Assembly: GCA_964526785.1 (NCBI GenBank)
Contig: CAZGMJ010000063.1
Location: 1 to 30,788 of the forward strand
DNA from: CAZGMJ01 sp964526785
GTDB lineage: Bacteria > Planctomycetota > Phycisphaerae > Sedimentisphaerales > Anaerobacaceae
DNA length: 30,788 bases
Direction: 5' to 3'
Positions within the stretch are counted from its first letter, which is position 1. Every line of letters begins with the position of its first letter. The notes under the pieces are model-generated. The model ran no database searches. It saw nothing but the letters and a program-made list of their open reading frames with translations, and was not told where the DNA came from. Made by a program: the position numbers and the translations under genes. Of this stretch, positions 9,101-16,094 are shown piece by piece.

Positions 9101-10476
9101 TCCAGATGGCATCGCAGATATACGTCGGACTGGCTTTGACGAGCCATTCGGCCGGCAACCAGGCCGAGGTGACGTTCGACAATATCACGACGACCGGTAC
9201 GGTCAGCGGCGGAGCCTGGACGAACCAGGACATCGGTATCCAGAGCAACGCGGCCGAGCAGATGTACGTGAAGATCACGGACGGAGCGGGCCAGAGCGCG
9301 ACGGTTGCGAATCCGGATCCCGCGGCGGCTCAGGTGACCGAGTGGACCGAGTGGGGCGAATTCAATGAAGGAATCGAATTGAGTGCGTTCACCACTCAGA
9401 ATCCGAGTTTGAATCTGGCGAACGTCGCTTCGATGACGCTTGGTTTCGGTCCTCCGGCCGGCGGCAGCGGTCTGGTATTCTTCGATGACATCCGGCTGTA
9501 TCCGCCGCGGTACGTGCCCGGTCTGGGAACGCCTGTTGTCGGCGATCTGAACGACGACGGCATCGTGAACTACGGGGATCTTGAGATCCTGGTCGGTGAG
9601 TGGCTCGAGAGCGATTCGGAGATTGCCACGACGGCTCCCGGTGCGGCCAACGCAGCGTGGGAGTTCGACGGCAACCTGTCCGACAGCGCCGGTTCGAGCA
9701 ACGGCACGGCGCAGGGTACGGTCGGCTTTGCAGCCGGCGTATTCGGCAATGCAGCCGACTTCGGCGGCAGCGACGGCTACGTTACGGTGGCGGACAACGC
9801 GGCAGTCGAGTTCGGGGCCGGATCGTTTACGGTTTCCGCGTGGGTTCTGAGCGATTACGTTGCAGGTTCGGACAAGCAGTTCGTCGTGGCGAACGGCACG
9901 AACGGCAGCGAGTTCACGGACGCCAGCGGCAAACGCTACGTGCTGAAGTTCGAGGGCTCGAACTTCCGGTTCACGATCGACGACGACGCGACCAAGACCA
10001 TCTGCAACGGCGACAGCGATGATTTCGCAACGGGCGACTGGGTCCATGCGGCTGCCATTCGCGACGCGGATATGGCCGAGCTTCGTCTGTACGCCAACGG
10101 CGTGATGGTCAACAGCACCGGTGACGTCGCCACGGGCGACATCGCATCACCGGGCGAACCGCTGTACATCGGCGCCAAATTGCAGGAAGGCGCCGGAGCG
10201 GCGAACCTGGCGAGCACGCCGATCGATCATTTCTACAGCGGAATGATTGACAGCCTGAAGCTTTACGGACAGGCGCTGACGGATGCGGAAGTGGCGTATC
10301 TGGCGGACGCGACGCCGGCGGATGGAAGCCTGTACGTTCCGCTGACATCCGAGGCGAACGTTGCTCCGAAGGTCGGGGACGACGGGGTATTCAACCCGGA
10401 CAACCTCGACGTGGTCAACTTCGAGGACTATGCGGTTCTCGTGGATAACTGGCTCGAGCAGCAGCTTTGGCCGTAA
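6181..10476 (+). CDS. Giant secreted LamG / Fn3-like / dockerin-like protein
   Basis: This 1,431-residue protein has a signal peptide (MCRKLVFMVLLVGLFGAVAQGQF). Reading order: an N-terminal domain to about 190; two Fn3-like modules at about 191-293 and 296-390, each ending in a YYWR(I/V)DE...WSF motif; a LamG/concanavalin-like domain at about 401-615; a third Fn3-like module at about 621-719; an IDDMESYN-type carbohydrate-binding-like domain from about 720; a beta-sandwich resembling DUF1349 at about 836-1005; a dockerin-like motif GDLNDDGIVNYGDLEILVGE at 1121-1140; a second LamG at about 1159-1375; and a degenerate second dockerin-like motif at the C-terminus (VVNFEDYAVLVDNWLEQQLW). I see no catalytic domain, so it probably binds glycans or acts as a surface scaffold. 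Such architectures are common in Phycisphaerae. No cohesin gene is present here. Confidence 0.9.
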   Translation: MCRKLVFMVLLVGLFGAVAQGQFISAVERLNPDGNSGDTPVVLSDVTLAEDVVLFVDRTHQYNEIPESLLGAQFVMTANDDKDNPNHVLNVTIAQSCTLYLVIDNRVSSGTGGLGVDPTLPAQMSWVTDLGFTDTFMDIGIDEGGDGDIDQYSSIFEGSFEGGQVVALGAQDDGGSRNMYGVLALGPKLAAYGPTPADGAEITKKSTNLTWEAGDTAVSHDVYFSTSEQAVASGDPSAFVGNQATTFVIAGVDVEGAVARGGLEAGQTYYWRIDEIEADGTTHEGPVWSFALPFLIATQPSPADGAQFISPDTETLSWETGFGAAFSYVYFGTDFDTVSNDNVPNMSQIGFDGELDLGDAGIELEKDTTYYWRVDETDGTTTYKGDVWSFTTAPPIEIEDPNLLVWYKFDEIFGSVAPDMSGYDHHATVNGATFEVAGQVGGALDFDGSGDHVFYPDGSFLNGLGAITVSVWVKSDVINTDKGFYISQDPSGGDNNGMRYDSAGATAGGDDVLKLSVVSTEGNQQLESAQFLQRTEWQHYAMVWQSGEQLKLYVNGFLDTPTSNDDATTGTTTSFNNIYVGKGGKDSGNNGWDGLIDDFRIYDKALSAEEIQLVMRGEPDLAWNPAPSNGDLAQIAEAQMLSWSPGDFAVQHDVYFGMDRDAVRNADTGSAEYKGRQANTTYSIASMVELGGGPYFWRIDEINNDSTISEGRVWTFSIADYIVIDDMESYNNFSPDTIWEAWVDGFGNPSNGSQVGYDLGPTVDEGEFYVELSTVHSGSQSMPYFYNNSGQASEATMTLMGDKRDWTQYNVKALSLWYQGFAGSLGGFAQGSPGVYTMQASGADIWGQADQFHYAWKTLSGSGTIQARVSEIVSTTPGATLNIWAKGGVMMRETLEPNSVNAFSHIAPNGDRVRLQFRPETAMDSQSGGNQPQGISYPHWVKLERDFNNNFIASHANDVGGFPDKWTELNRAPIQMASQIYVGLALTSHSAGNQAEVTFDNITTTGTVSGGAWTNQDIGIQSNAAEQMYVKITDGAGQSATVANPDPAAAQVTEWTEWGEFNEGIELSAFTTQNPSLNLANVASMTLGFGPPAGGSGLVFFDDIRLYPPRYVPGLGTPVVGDLNDDGIVNYGDLEILVGEWLESDSEIATTAPGAANAAWEFDGNLSDSAGSSNGTAQGTVGFAAGVFGNAADFGGSDGYVTVADNAAVEFGAGSFTVSAWVLSDYVAGSDKQFVVANGTNGSEFTDASGKRYVLKFEGSNFRFTIDDDATKTICNGDSDDFATGDWVHAAAIRDADMAELRLYANGVMVNSTGDVATGDIASPGEPLYIGAKLQEGAGAANLASTPIDHFYSGMIDSLKLYGQALTDAEVAYLADATPADGSLYVPLTSEANVAPKVGDDGVFNPDNLDVVNFEDYAVLVDNWLEQQLWP

Positions 10477-10492
10477 TGTGACATGCGGCCGC

Positions 10493-10510
10493 GGGTCGAT
10501 ATTTCGACCC
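10493..10510. other. Perfect 7-bp hairpin after the LamG gene
   Basis: GGGTCGA (10493-10499), loop TATT, TCGACCC (10504-10510). There is no T-tract, so it may protect the mRNA 3' end or add to the terminator that follows. Confidence 0.5.
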
Positions 10511-10524
10511 TGATGTGACGTATT

Positions 10525-10565
10525 CGGGGCCTGTGTTGGTTCAACCGACGCAGGCCCCGTTCTTA
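10525..10565 (+). terminator. Intrinsic terminator of the LamG gene
   Basis: Positions 10525-10540 pair with 10544-10559 over 16 base pairs (two G-U pairs) around a three-base loop, followed by the short T-rich GTTCTTA. It separates the LamG gene from the glycan operon. Confidence 0.6.
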
Positions 10566-10612
10566 TGCGCCGCACGATGCGGCGGACGGCTCCGGGGTGC
10601 GTTCGATATTCT

Positions 10613-10641
10613 TTGTCATGGGCGCGGTGAGGTGATAGAAT
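10613..10641 (+). promoter_or_regulatory. Sigma70-type promoter of the glycan operon
   Basis: TTGTCA (10613-10618) and TAGAAT (10636-10641), each 5 of 6 to consensus, are exactly 17 bases apart. The predicted start near 10648 leaves a leader of about 35 bases containing GGAGGT before the ATG at 10682. Confidence 0.65.
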
Positions 10642-10681
10642 ACCGCCGGTTTTGTGATGTCTTTGAAGCTGGAGGTATGAT

Positions 10682-11986
10682 ATGTCGGATGCCCGGATAG
10701 ACAAAGGGGCCATGAGCGGTCGCGAGCGGGTGTTGAAGGCGCTGAATTTCGAGCCGGTGGATCGAGTGCCGGTCGATATCGGCGGAACGCCGTGTTCGGG
10801 TGCGCACGTGAGCGTCGTGGCGAATTTGCGAAAGGCGCTGGGGCTGGCCAAGCCGGGCGAGCGGGTGAAGGTGGTCGAGCCGTATCAGATGCTGGGAGAG
10901 GTCGATGCGGAATTGCGTGCGGCGCTGGGGCTGGATGTTGTGAATCTGGCGCCGCCGAAGAATATGTTCGGCTTTGAGAACGCAGGGTGGAAGCCCTGGC
11001 GGACATTCGACGGCACGGACGTTCTGGTGCCGGGCAGGTTCAACACCGAGCCGGAGTCGAGCGGGGACATTCTGATGTATCCCGAGGGCGATCACAGCGC
11101 TGCGCCGTCGGCGAAGATGCCGGAAGGGGGGTACTATTTCGATTCGATTATCCGTCAGCGGCCGATCGATGATGCGAAGCTCGACCCGGCGGACAATCTG
11201 GAGGATTTCGGGCCGATCGGCGAGGAGGACCTGGAGTACTATGCGCGGCAGGCGGACGAACTGCATGCGAATACGGACCTGGCGATTGCGGCCAATTTCG
11301 GTGGAGCGGCGTTCGGTGACATCGCGCTGGTGCCCGCCCCCTGGATGAAGGATCCGAAGGGGATACGGGATATCGAGGAGTGGTATATCAGTACGGTGAC
11401 GCGGCGCGAGTATATCAAGGAGGTCTTTGCGCGGCAGGCGGAGATTGCCGTGGAGAATCTGGGACGGATTCATCAGGCGGTGGGCGAGAAGGTGCATATC
11501 TTCTTCATGGACGGGACCGATCTGGCGTCGCAGAACAGCCTGTTTTGTTCGCCGGACGTGTATCGCGAATTGTATATGCCGTACAGCAGAAAGGTGAACG
11601 ACTGGATTCACGAGCATACGAAGTGGAAGACGATCAAGCACTGCTGCGGCGGGTGCGAACCGCTGATCGAGGGCTTTATCGAGGCGGGTTTCGACGTTCT
11701 CAATCCGGTGCAGACTTCGGCGCAGTGGATGGATCCGGAGGGGTTGGTCGAGAAGTACGGCAGGCGGATCGTGTTCTGGGGCGGGGGCGTTGATACGCAG
11801 AAGACGCTGCCTTTCGGAACGCCGGAGCAGGTGCGCCGGGAGGTGAGCGAGCGGCTGGCGATATTCGGGCGGACGTCCGGCTTTGTATTCAATACCATTC
11901 ACAACATCCAGTGCAACACGCCGACGGAAAATCTGCTGGCGATGTTCGAGGCGCTGGGACGGGACATTCAGGGAGCGAAAAAATGA
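10682..11986 (+). CDS. URO-D superfamily protein with a corrinoid methyltransferase-like zinc site
   Basis: This 434-residue cytoplasmic protein belongs to the uroporphyrinogen decarboxylase superfamily (GRERVLKALNFEPVDRVPVD at the N-terminus; HCCGGCEPLIEGFIEAGFDV in the barrel). It lacks the F-M-R-Q-A-G-R substrate motif of true UroD. Instead His320-x-Cys322 and Cys411 (HNIQCNTPTEN) fall where MtaA/MtbA-type methylcobamide methyltransferases carry their His-x-Cys...Cys zinc ligands. It is therefore more likely a methyl-transfer or related enzyme than a haem enzyme; the substrate is unknown. It is the first gene of a four-gene operon, with a good Shine-Dalgarno (GGAGGT), and its stop overlaps the GH2 start (ATGA). 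That placement suggests a role in handling methylated sugars or their methyl groups, which is an inference. No corrinoid protein is encoded in the window. Confidence 0.8.
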   Translation: MSDARIDKGAMSGRERVLKALNFEPVDRVPVDIGGTPCSGAHVSVVANLRKALGLAKPGERVKVVEPYQMLGEVDAELRAALGLDVVNLAPPKNMFGFENAGWKPWRTFDGTDVLVPGRFNTEPESSGDILMYPEGDHSAAPSAKMPEGGYYFDSIIRQRPIDDAKLDPADNLEDFGPIGEEDLEYYARQADELHANTDLAIAANFGGAAFGDIALVPAPWMKDPKGIRDIEEWYISTVTRREYIKEVFARQAEIAVENLGRIHQAVGEKVHIFFMDGTDLASQNSLFCSPDVYRELYMPYSRKVNDWIHEHTKWKTIKHCCGGCEPLIEGFIEAGFDVLNPVQTSAQWMDPEGLVEKYGRRIVFWGGGVDTQKTLPFGTPEQVRREVSERLAIFGRTSGFVFNTIHNIQCNTPTENLLAMFEALGRDIQGAKK

Positions 11987-14136
11987 CAAGGAAGCACATG
12001 TTTCTTACCGCGGTTGTTCTGGCGGCAATTTCGGGTTGCAGCATGCTGCCCGGGGCGAATCGGGCGAATGCAAGACGCATAATCGATCTGAACGGCACAT
12101 GGCAGGTGGCGCAAGGTTCGATGGATGCGATGCCGGAGGCGTTCGAGCACGAGGTTCCGGTGCCGGGACTGCTGGATATGGCGGAACCGGCGTTCGAGGA
12201 TGTGGGCAAGAAGAGCGAGCGGCGGGAGGCGTTCTGGTACCGTCGGACGTTCGATCTAAAGGGGGCGTCGCCGGAGGTGGCGGTGCTGAAGATTCACAAG
12301 GCCAAGTACGGCACGAAGTTGTGGCTCAACGGCAGGGTGGTGGGCGAGCATCTGCCGTGCTTTACGCCGTGCTATCTGGACGTCAGGGATGCGCTGAAGT
12401 TCGCGGGCGAGCGGAACGAGCTGATCGTTCGGGTGGGGGCGAATCGCGAGAGCGTGCCTGAGGGGCAGCCTTCGGGCTGGGATTTCGAGAAGTACCTGTA
12501 CATTCCGGGCATCTATGATTCAGTGAAACTGATTCTGACGGGCGGTCCGTACATTCGAAACGTGCAGATTGTGCCTGACCTGGAGAAGCAGACGGTGCGG
12601 GTGAGCGCCCGGGTAATGAATCCGACACGGACGGCTGAGACGCGGACCAACTTTATCCTGCGCGAGGCGAAGAGCGGCAGGGCGCTGATCCACGAGCCGG
12701 GTGCGGTCAAGGAGATCGAAGATGACGACTGGTTCCCACTGGATGCGGAGTTGCCGATGAAGGACTGCCGGCTGTGGACGCCGGAGGATCCGTTTCTGTA
12801 CGAGGTCCAGATCGAGACCGATGCGGACAGCGTCACGACGCGTTTCGGGATGCGGTCGTTCGCGTTCGACAAGGCGTCCGGGCGGGCGATGCTCAACGGC
12901 AAGCCGTATATCATGCGCGGGACGAACGTGTGTGCATATCGGTTCTTCGAGGATGCGGCCCGCGGCGACAAGCCGTGGCGCGAGGAGTGGGTGCGGAGGC
13001 TGCATCGGAAGTTCAAGGGCATGCACTGGAATTCGATTCGGTATTGTATCGGGTTTCCGCCGGACTTCTGGTACGACATCGCGGACGAAGAGGGGTTTTT
13101 GATTCAGGACGAGTTCCCGATTTGGCTGCTGGGCGATGCGCCGGAGGATCCGACGGCGGAGAAGATTATTCCGGAGTACAGGGAGTGGATGAAGGAGCGG
13201 TGGAATCATCCGTGCGTGGTGATCTGGGATGCGCAGAACGAGAGCGTGACGGGAGAGACGGGCAAGGCGCTGGAGGCGGTGCGGTCGATGGATTTGTCGG
13301 GCCGGCCGTGGGAGAACGGATGGGCCGAGCCGCAGAGCGATGAAGACTGCGTGGAGGCGCATCCGTATCTGTTCAGCAAGAACTGGAAGAAATACTGGGG
13401 AGACGATCCGGGTTTTCGCCTGGCGGACATGGTGAATGTCAGTCCGGTGCCTCCGTTGCGGGCCGAGCAGAAGAAGCGGGACGTGCCGATTATTATCAAC
13501 GAATATGCGTGGCTGTGGCTCAATCGCGACGGGACGACGACGTGTCTGACCGGCAGCGTGTACGACAAGCTGCTGGGGCCGGACTCCACAACCGAGCAGC
13601 GGCGGGAGTTGTACGGGCGGTATCTGGCGGCGCTGACGGAGTTCTGGCGACACGGGCGCAAGTGTGCCGGGGTGCTGCATTTCTGCGGCCTGGGCTATTC
13701 GCGGCCGGGTGACAAGCCCCGGCCCGAAGGCGGCGCGACGAGCGATCATTTCATCGACCTGGAGAAGCTGACGTTCGAGCCGCATTTCGAGAAGTACGTT
13801 CGCGACGCGTTTGCGCCGGTGGGCGTGATGCTGGATTTCTGGGCCGAAGAGCTCGAGGCGGGCGCCGAGCAGGACGTGCGCGTCAGCGTGATCAACGACC
13901 TGCACGAGAGCCGGCGGACGAAGTTGTTCGTGCGTATCAAACGCGGCGACAGCGTGCTGATGGAGCGGCACCGGACGTGCATGCTCGATCCGCTGGGGAC
14001 GAGCGAGGCGACGTTCGAGATGGAAATGCCGAAAGAGCCGGGCGAGTATGAACTGGCGGCGGTGCTCGATGCGGGAGAGGGCGAGCTCGTGCGGAGCGTT
14101 CGGAAATTCACGGTCAAAGGATCAACGACGAACTAA
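11983..14136 (+). CDS. Glycoside hydrolase family 2 lipoprotein
   Basis: This 717-residue exported enzyme has a lipoprotein signal (MTRKHMFLTAVVLAAISGCS). The start at 11983 overlaps the upstream stop by four bases. Domain order is typical GH2: an N-terminal jelly-roll sugar-binding domain (IDLNGTWQVAQG, WYRRTFDL, LWLNGRVVGEHL), an immunoglobulin-like domain, and a TIM barrel from about residue 300 (RGTNVCAYRF, WNSIRY). The acid/base is probably Glu420 in WDAQNES and the nucleophile Glu507 in IINEYAW, matching the family's N-E and E-Y signatures. A short beta domain ends the protein. Family members include beta-galactosidase, beta-glucuronidase and beta-mannosidase; I cannot choose between them. 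It should act at the cell surface or periplasm together with the sulfatase that starts 14 bases downstream. Confidence 0.92.
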   Translation: MTRKHMFLTAVVLAAISGCSMLPGANRANARRIIDLNGTWQVAQGSMDAMPEAFEHEVPVPGLLDMAEPAFEDVGKKSERREAFWYRRTFDLKGASPEVAVLKIHKAKYGTKLWLNGRVVGEHLPCFTPCYLDVRDALKFAGERNELIVRVGANRESVPEGQPSGWDFEKYLYIPGIYDSVKLILTGGPYIRNVQIVPDLEKQTVRVSARVMNPTRTAETRTNFILREAKSGRALIHEPGAVKEIEDDDWFPLDAELPMKDCRLWTPEDPFLYEVQIETDADSVTTRFGMRSFAFDKASGRAMLNGKPYIMRGTNVCAYRFFEDAARGDKPWREEWVRRLHRKFKGMHWNSIRYCIGFPPDFWYDIADEEGFLIQDEFPIWLLGDAPEDPTAEKIIPEYREWMKERWNHPCVVIWDAQNESVTGETGKALEAVRSMDLSGRPWENGWAEPQSDEDCVEAHPYLFSKNWKKYWGDDPGFRLADMVNVSPVPPLRAEQKKRDVPIIINEYAWLWLNRDGTTTCLTGSVYDKLLGPDSTTEQRRELYGRYLAALTEFWRHGRKCAGVLHFCGLGYSRPGDKPRPEGGATSDHFIDLEKLTFEPHFEKYVRDAFAPVGVMLDFWAEELEAGAEQDVRVSVINDLHESRRTKLFVRIKRGDSVLMERHRTCMLDPLGTSEATFEMEMPKEPGEYELAAVLDAGEGELVRSVRKFTVKGSTTN

Positions 14137-14150
14137 AGGAGAATCTGCGT

Positions 14151-16070
14151 ATGAAGCGTCGTACATTTCTAAAGACGGCGGGCGTCGGGGCCTGCGGGTT
14201 GTTCATCGGCGGCTGCGGCCGGCCGAAGACGGAATCGGGCACGGCGGCTGTGGGAGATCGGCCCAACATCCTCTGGATAACGTGCGAGGACATCAGTCCG
14301 CGGCTGGGCTGCTATGGGGACGCATTTGCGATTACGCCGACGCTGGACGGGCTGGCGTCGCGGGGCACCCGCTATGATAACGCTTATTCGACGGCGCCGG
14401 TCTGCGCGCCGGCGCGGTCGTGTCTGATTACGGGGGTGTATGCGACGTCACTGGGGACGCAGCACTTGCGGTCCGACGTGGAGTTGCCGGGGCGGGTTGA
14501 GACGCTTCCGGAGATACTTGGCCGGGCGGGCTACTACTGTTCGAACAACTACAAGGAGGATTACAACTTCGATTCGACGGGGATGTGGGACGAGTCCAGC
14601 CACGAGGCGCACTGGCGCAAGCGGGCGTCGGGCCAGCCCTTCTTCAGCGTGTTCAATTTCACATCCACGCACCAGGGGCAGATCAACGGCACGGAAGAAG
14701 CCTTCAACGAGAAGTATCGCAGCGGTCTGGAGCCGGATGAACTGCACGATCCTGCGGATGTCCCGCTGCCTCCGTTCTATCCGGATACGCCGTTCGTTCG
14801 CAGGATATGGGCGCGATACTACGATCTGATCACGTACATGGACAAGCAGGTGGCCGACGTGCTGAGCCAGTTGGAGGCCGACGGGCTGGCGGACAACACG
14901 ATCATCTTCTTCTTCTCCGATCACGGGTTCGGGCTGCCGCGATACAAGCGGACGCTGTACGACACAGGGCTGCGGGTTCCGTTCATCGTGCATTTTCCGG
15001 ACAAGTACCGGCACCTCTCGCCGACGGCGGCGGGGGGCAGTACGGATCGGCTGGTGAGCTTCGTGGATTTCGCGCCGACGTTGCTGAGCATTCTGGGTAT
15101 GGATGTCCCCGAGGTTATGGAGGGCAAGGCGTTTCTGGGACGTACGGCGAAGGCGCCGAGAGATTACATCTTCGGAGCCAGCAGCCGGGTGGACGAGGTG
15201 TACGAGATGTCGCGCTGCGTTCGCAACAAGCGATACAAGTACATCCGCAACTACATGCCGCATCTCGGGTACATTCAGCCCAGCGAGTATCCCGACCGGG
15301 CGGAGATTATGCACGAACTGCGGCGGGTGGTAGCCGAGGGAGGGCTGACGGCTGCGCAGGGTGCGTTGTGGGAGGCGAGCAAGCCGGTCGAGGAGTTGTA
15401 CGACACGCTGTACGACCCCAATGAATTGAACAACCTGATCCATTCGCGGACGCACCAGCATATTCTCGAACACCTGCGCGACGTGCTGCACGCCTGGATG
15501 ATCGAGACGCGGGACACCGGCTTGATGTCCGAGGCGGAGATGCACATTCGGTCCGAAGGTTCGACGCCTTACGAAACGGCGCACAATCGCCGGAAGTATC
15601 CGGTCGAGGAGATTCTTCGTGTGGCCAATCTGGTGGGGCGCGGCGGCGAGGCGCTCGATGCGATAGTGGACACGCTGAATCACGAGGACAGCGCCGCGCG
15701 GTACTGGGCGGTCGTTGCGCTGGATGCGATGGGCGAGCAGGCGCGCAGCGCCGCGGAAGAATTGAGAAAGCGGCTGGACGACGAGAGTCCCAACGTGCGA
15801 TTTGCGGCCGCGGGAGTGCTGTGCAGGCTGGATATGTGCGATACGGCTCTGGGCGTACTGGAGGCGGGGCTCGATGCGCCGCGCGAAGAGACGGTGCTCT
15901 ATGCGGCCAGGGAGCTGCAGCGAATCGGCGAACGGGCGTGCGGTGCGGCCGACGCGATGCGGGCGGCCCAGGCGCGGTGTAAGACGGCCGAGGGCGAGTA
16001 CAGGAACAACAATCACGCGATGTTCATCGACTGGGCGCTGAAATATGCGCTGGAGAACTGTTCGCAATAA
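14151..16070 (+). CDS. Tat-exported type I sulfatase with C-terminal HEAT-like repeats
   Basis: This 639-residue protein is an alkaline-phosphatase-fold sulfatase. Cys85 in VCAPARSCLITG fits the C-x-[PA]-x-R signature whose cysteine is matured to formylglycine. Metal-binding segments are visible (NILWITCEDISP near 39-50; FFFSDHGFG). The N-terminus MKRRTFLKTAG is Tat-like with an IGGC lipobox-like sequence, so it may be a Tat lipoprotein. The NILWITCEDISP style resembles the heparan N-sulfatase-like branch. Residues about 495-625 form helical HEAT-like repeats (EALDAIVDTLNHEDSAARYW, VRFAAAGVLCRLD), a fusion I know mainly from planctomycetes. AAAGGAG precedes the start. No sulfatase-maturing enzyme is in the window. 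It presumably removes sulfate from the glycan that the GH2 enzyme cuts. Confidence 0.93.
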   Translation: MKRRTFLKTAGVGACGLFIGGCGRPKTESGTAAVGDRPNILWITCEDISPRLGCYGDAFAITPTLDGLASRGTRYDNAYSTAPVCAPARSCLITGVYATSLGTQHLRSDVELPGRVETLPEILGRAGYYCSNNYKEDYNFDSTGMWDESSHEAHWRKRASGQPFFSVFNFTSTHQGQINGTEEAFNEKYRSGLEPDELHDPADVPLPPFYPDTPFVRRIWARYYDLITYMDKQVADVLSQLEADGLADNTIIFFFSDHGFGLPRYKRTLYDTGLRVPFIVHFPDKYRHLSPTAAGGSTDRLVSFVDFAPTLLSILGMDVPEVMEGKAFLGRTAKAPRDYIFGASSRVDEVYEMSRCVRNKRYKYIRNYMPHLGYIQPSEYPDRAEIMHELRRVVAEGGLTAAQGALWEASKPVEELYDTLYDPNELNNLIHSRTHQHILEHLRDVLHAWMIETRDTGLMSEAEMHIRSEGSTPYETAHNRRKYPVEEILRVANLVGRGGEALDAIVDTLNHEDSAARYWAVVALDAMGEQARSAAEELRKRLDDESPNVRFAAAGVLCRLDMCDTALGVLEAGLDAPREETVLYAARELQRIGERACGAADAMRAAQARCKTAEGEYRNNNHAMFIDWALKYALENCSQ

Positions 16071-16094
16071 CAGCGGCCTTGGTACGGAGCGCGT

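Noticed and set aside
8248..10047. A 599-codon minus-strand open frame
   Set aside because: It is antisense to the LamG protein, rich in Arg/Val/Ala with no domain; the sense strand shows clear repeated modules.
10682..11986. Assignment as hemE (uroporphyrinogen decarboxylase)
   Set aside because: The UroD substrate motif is absent, methyltransferase-like zinc residues are present, and there are no haem genes nearby.
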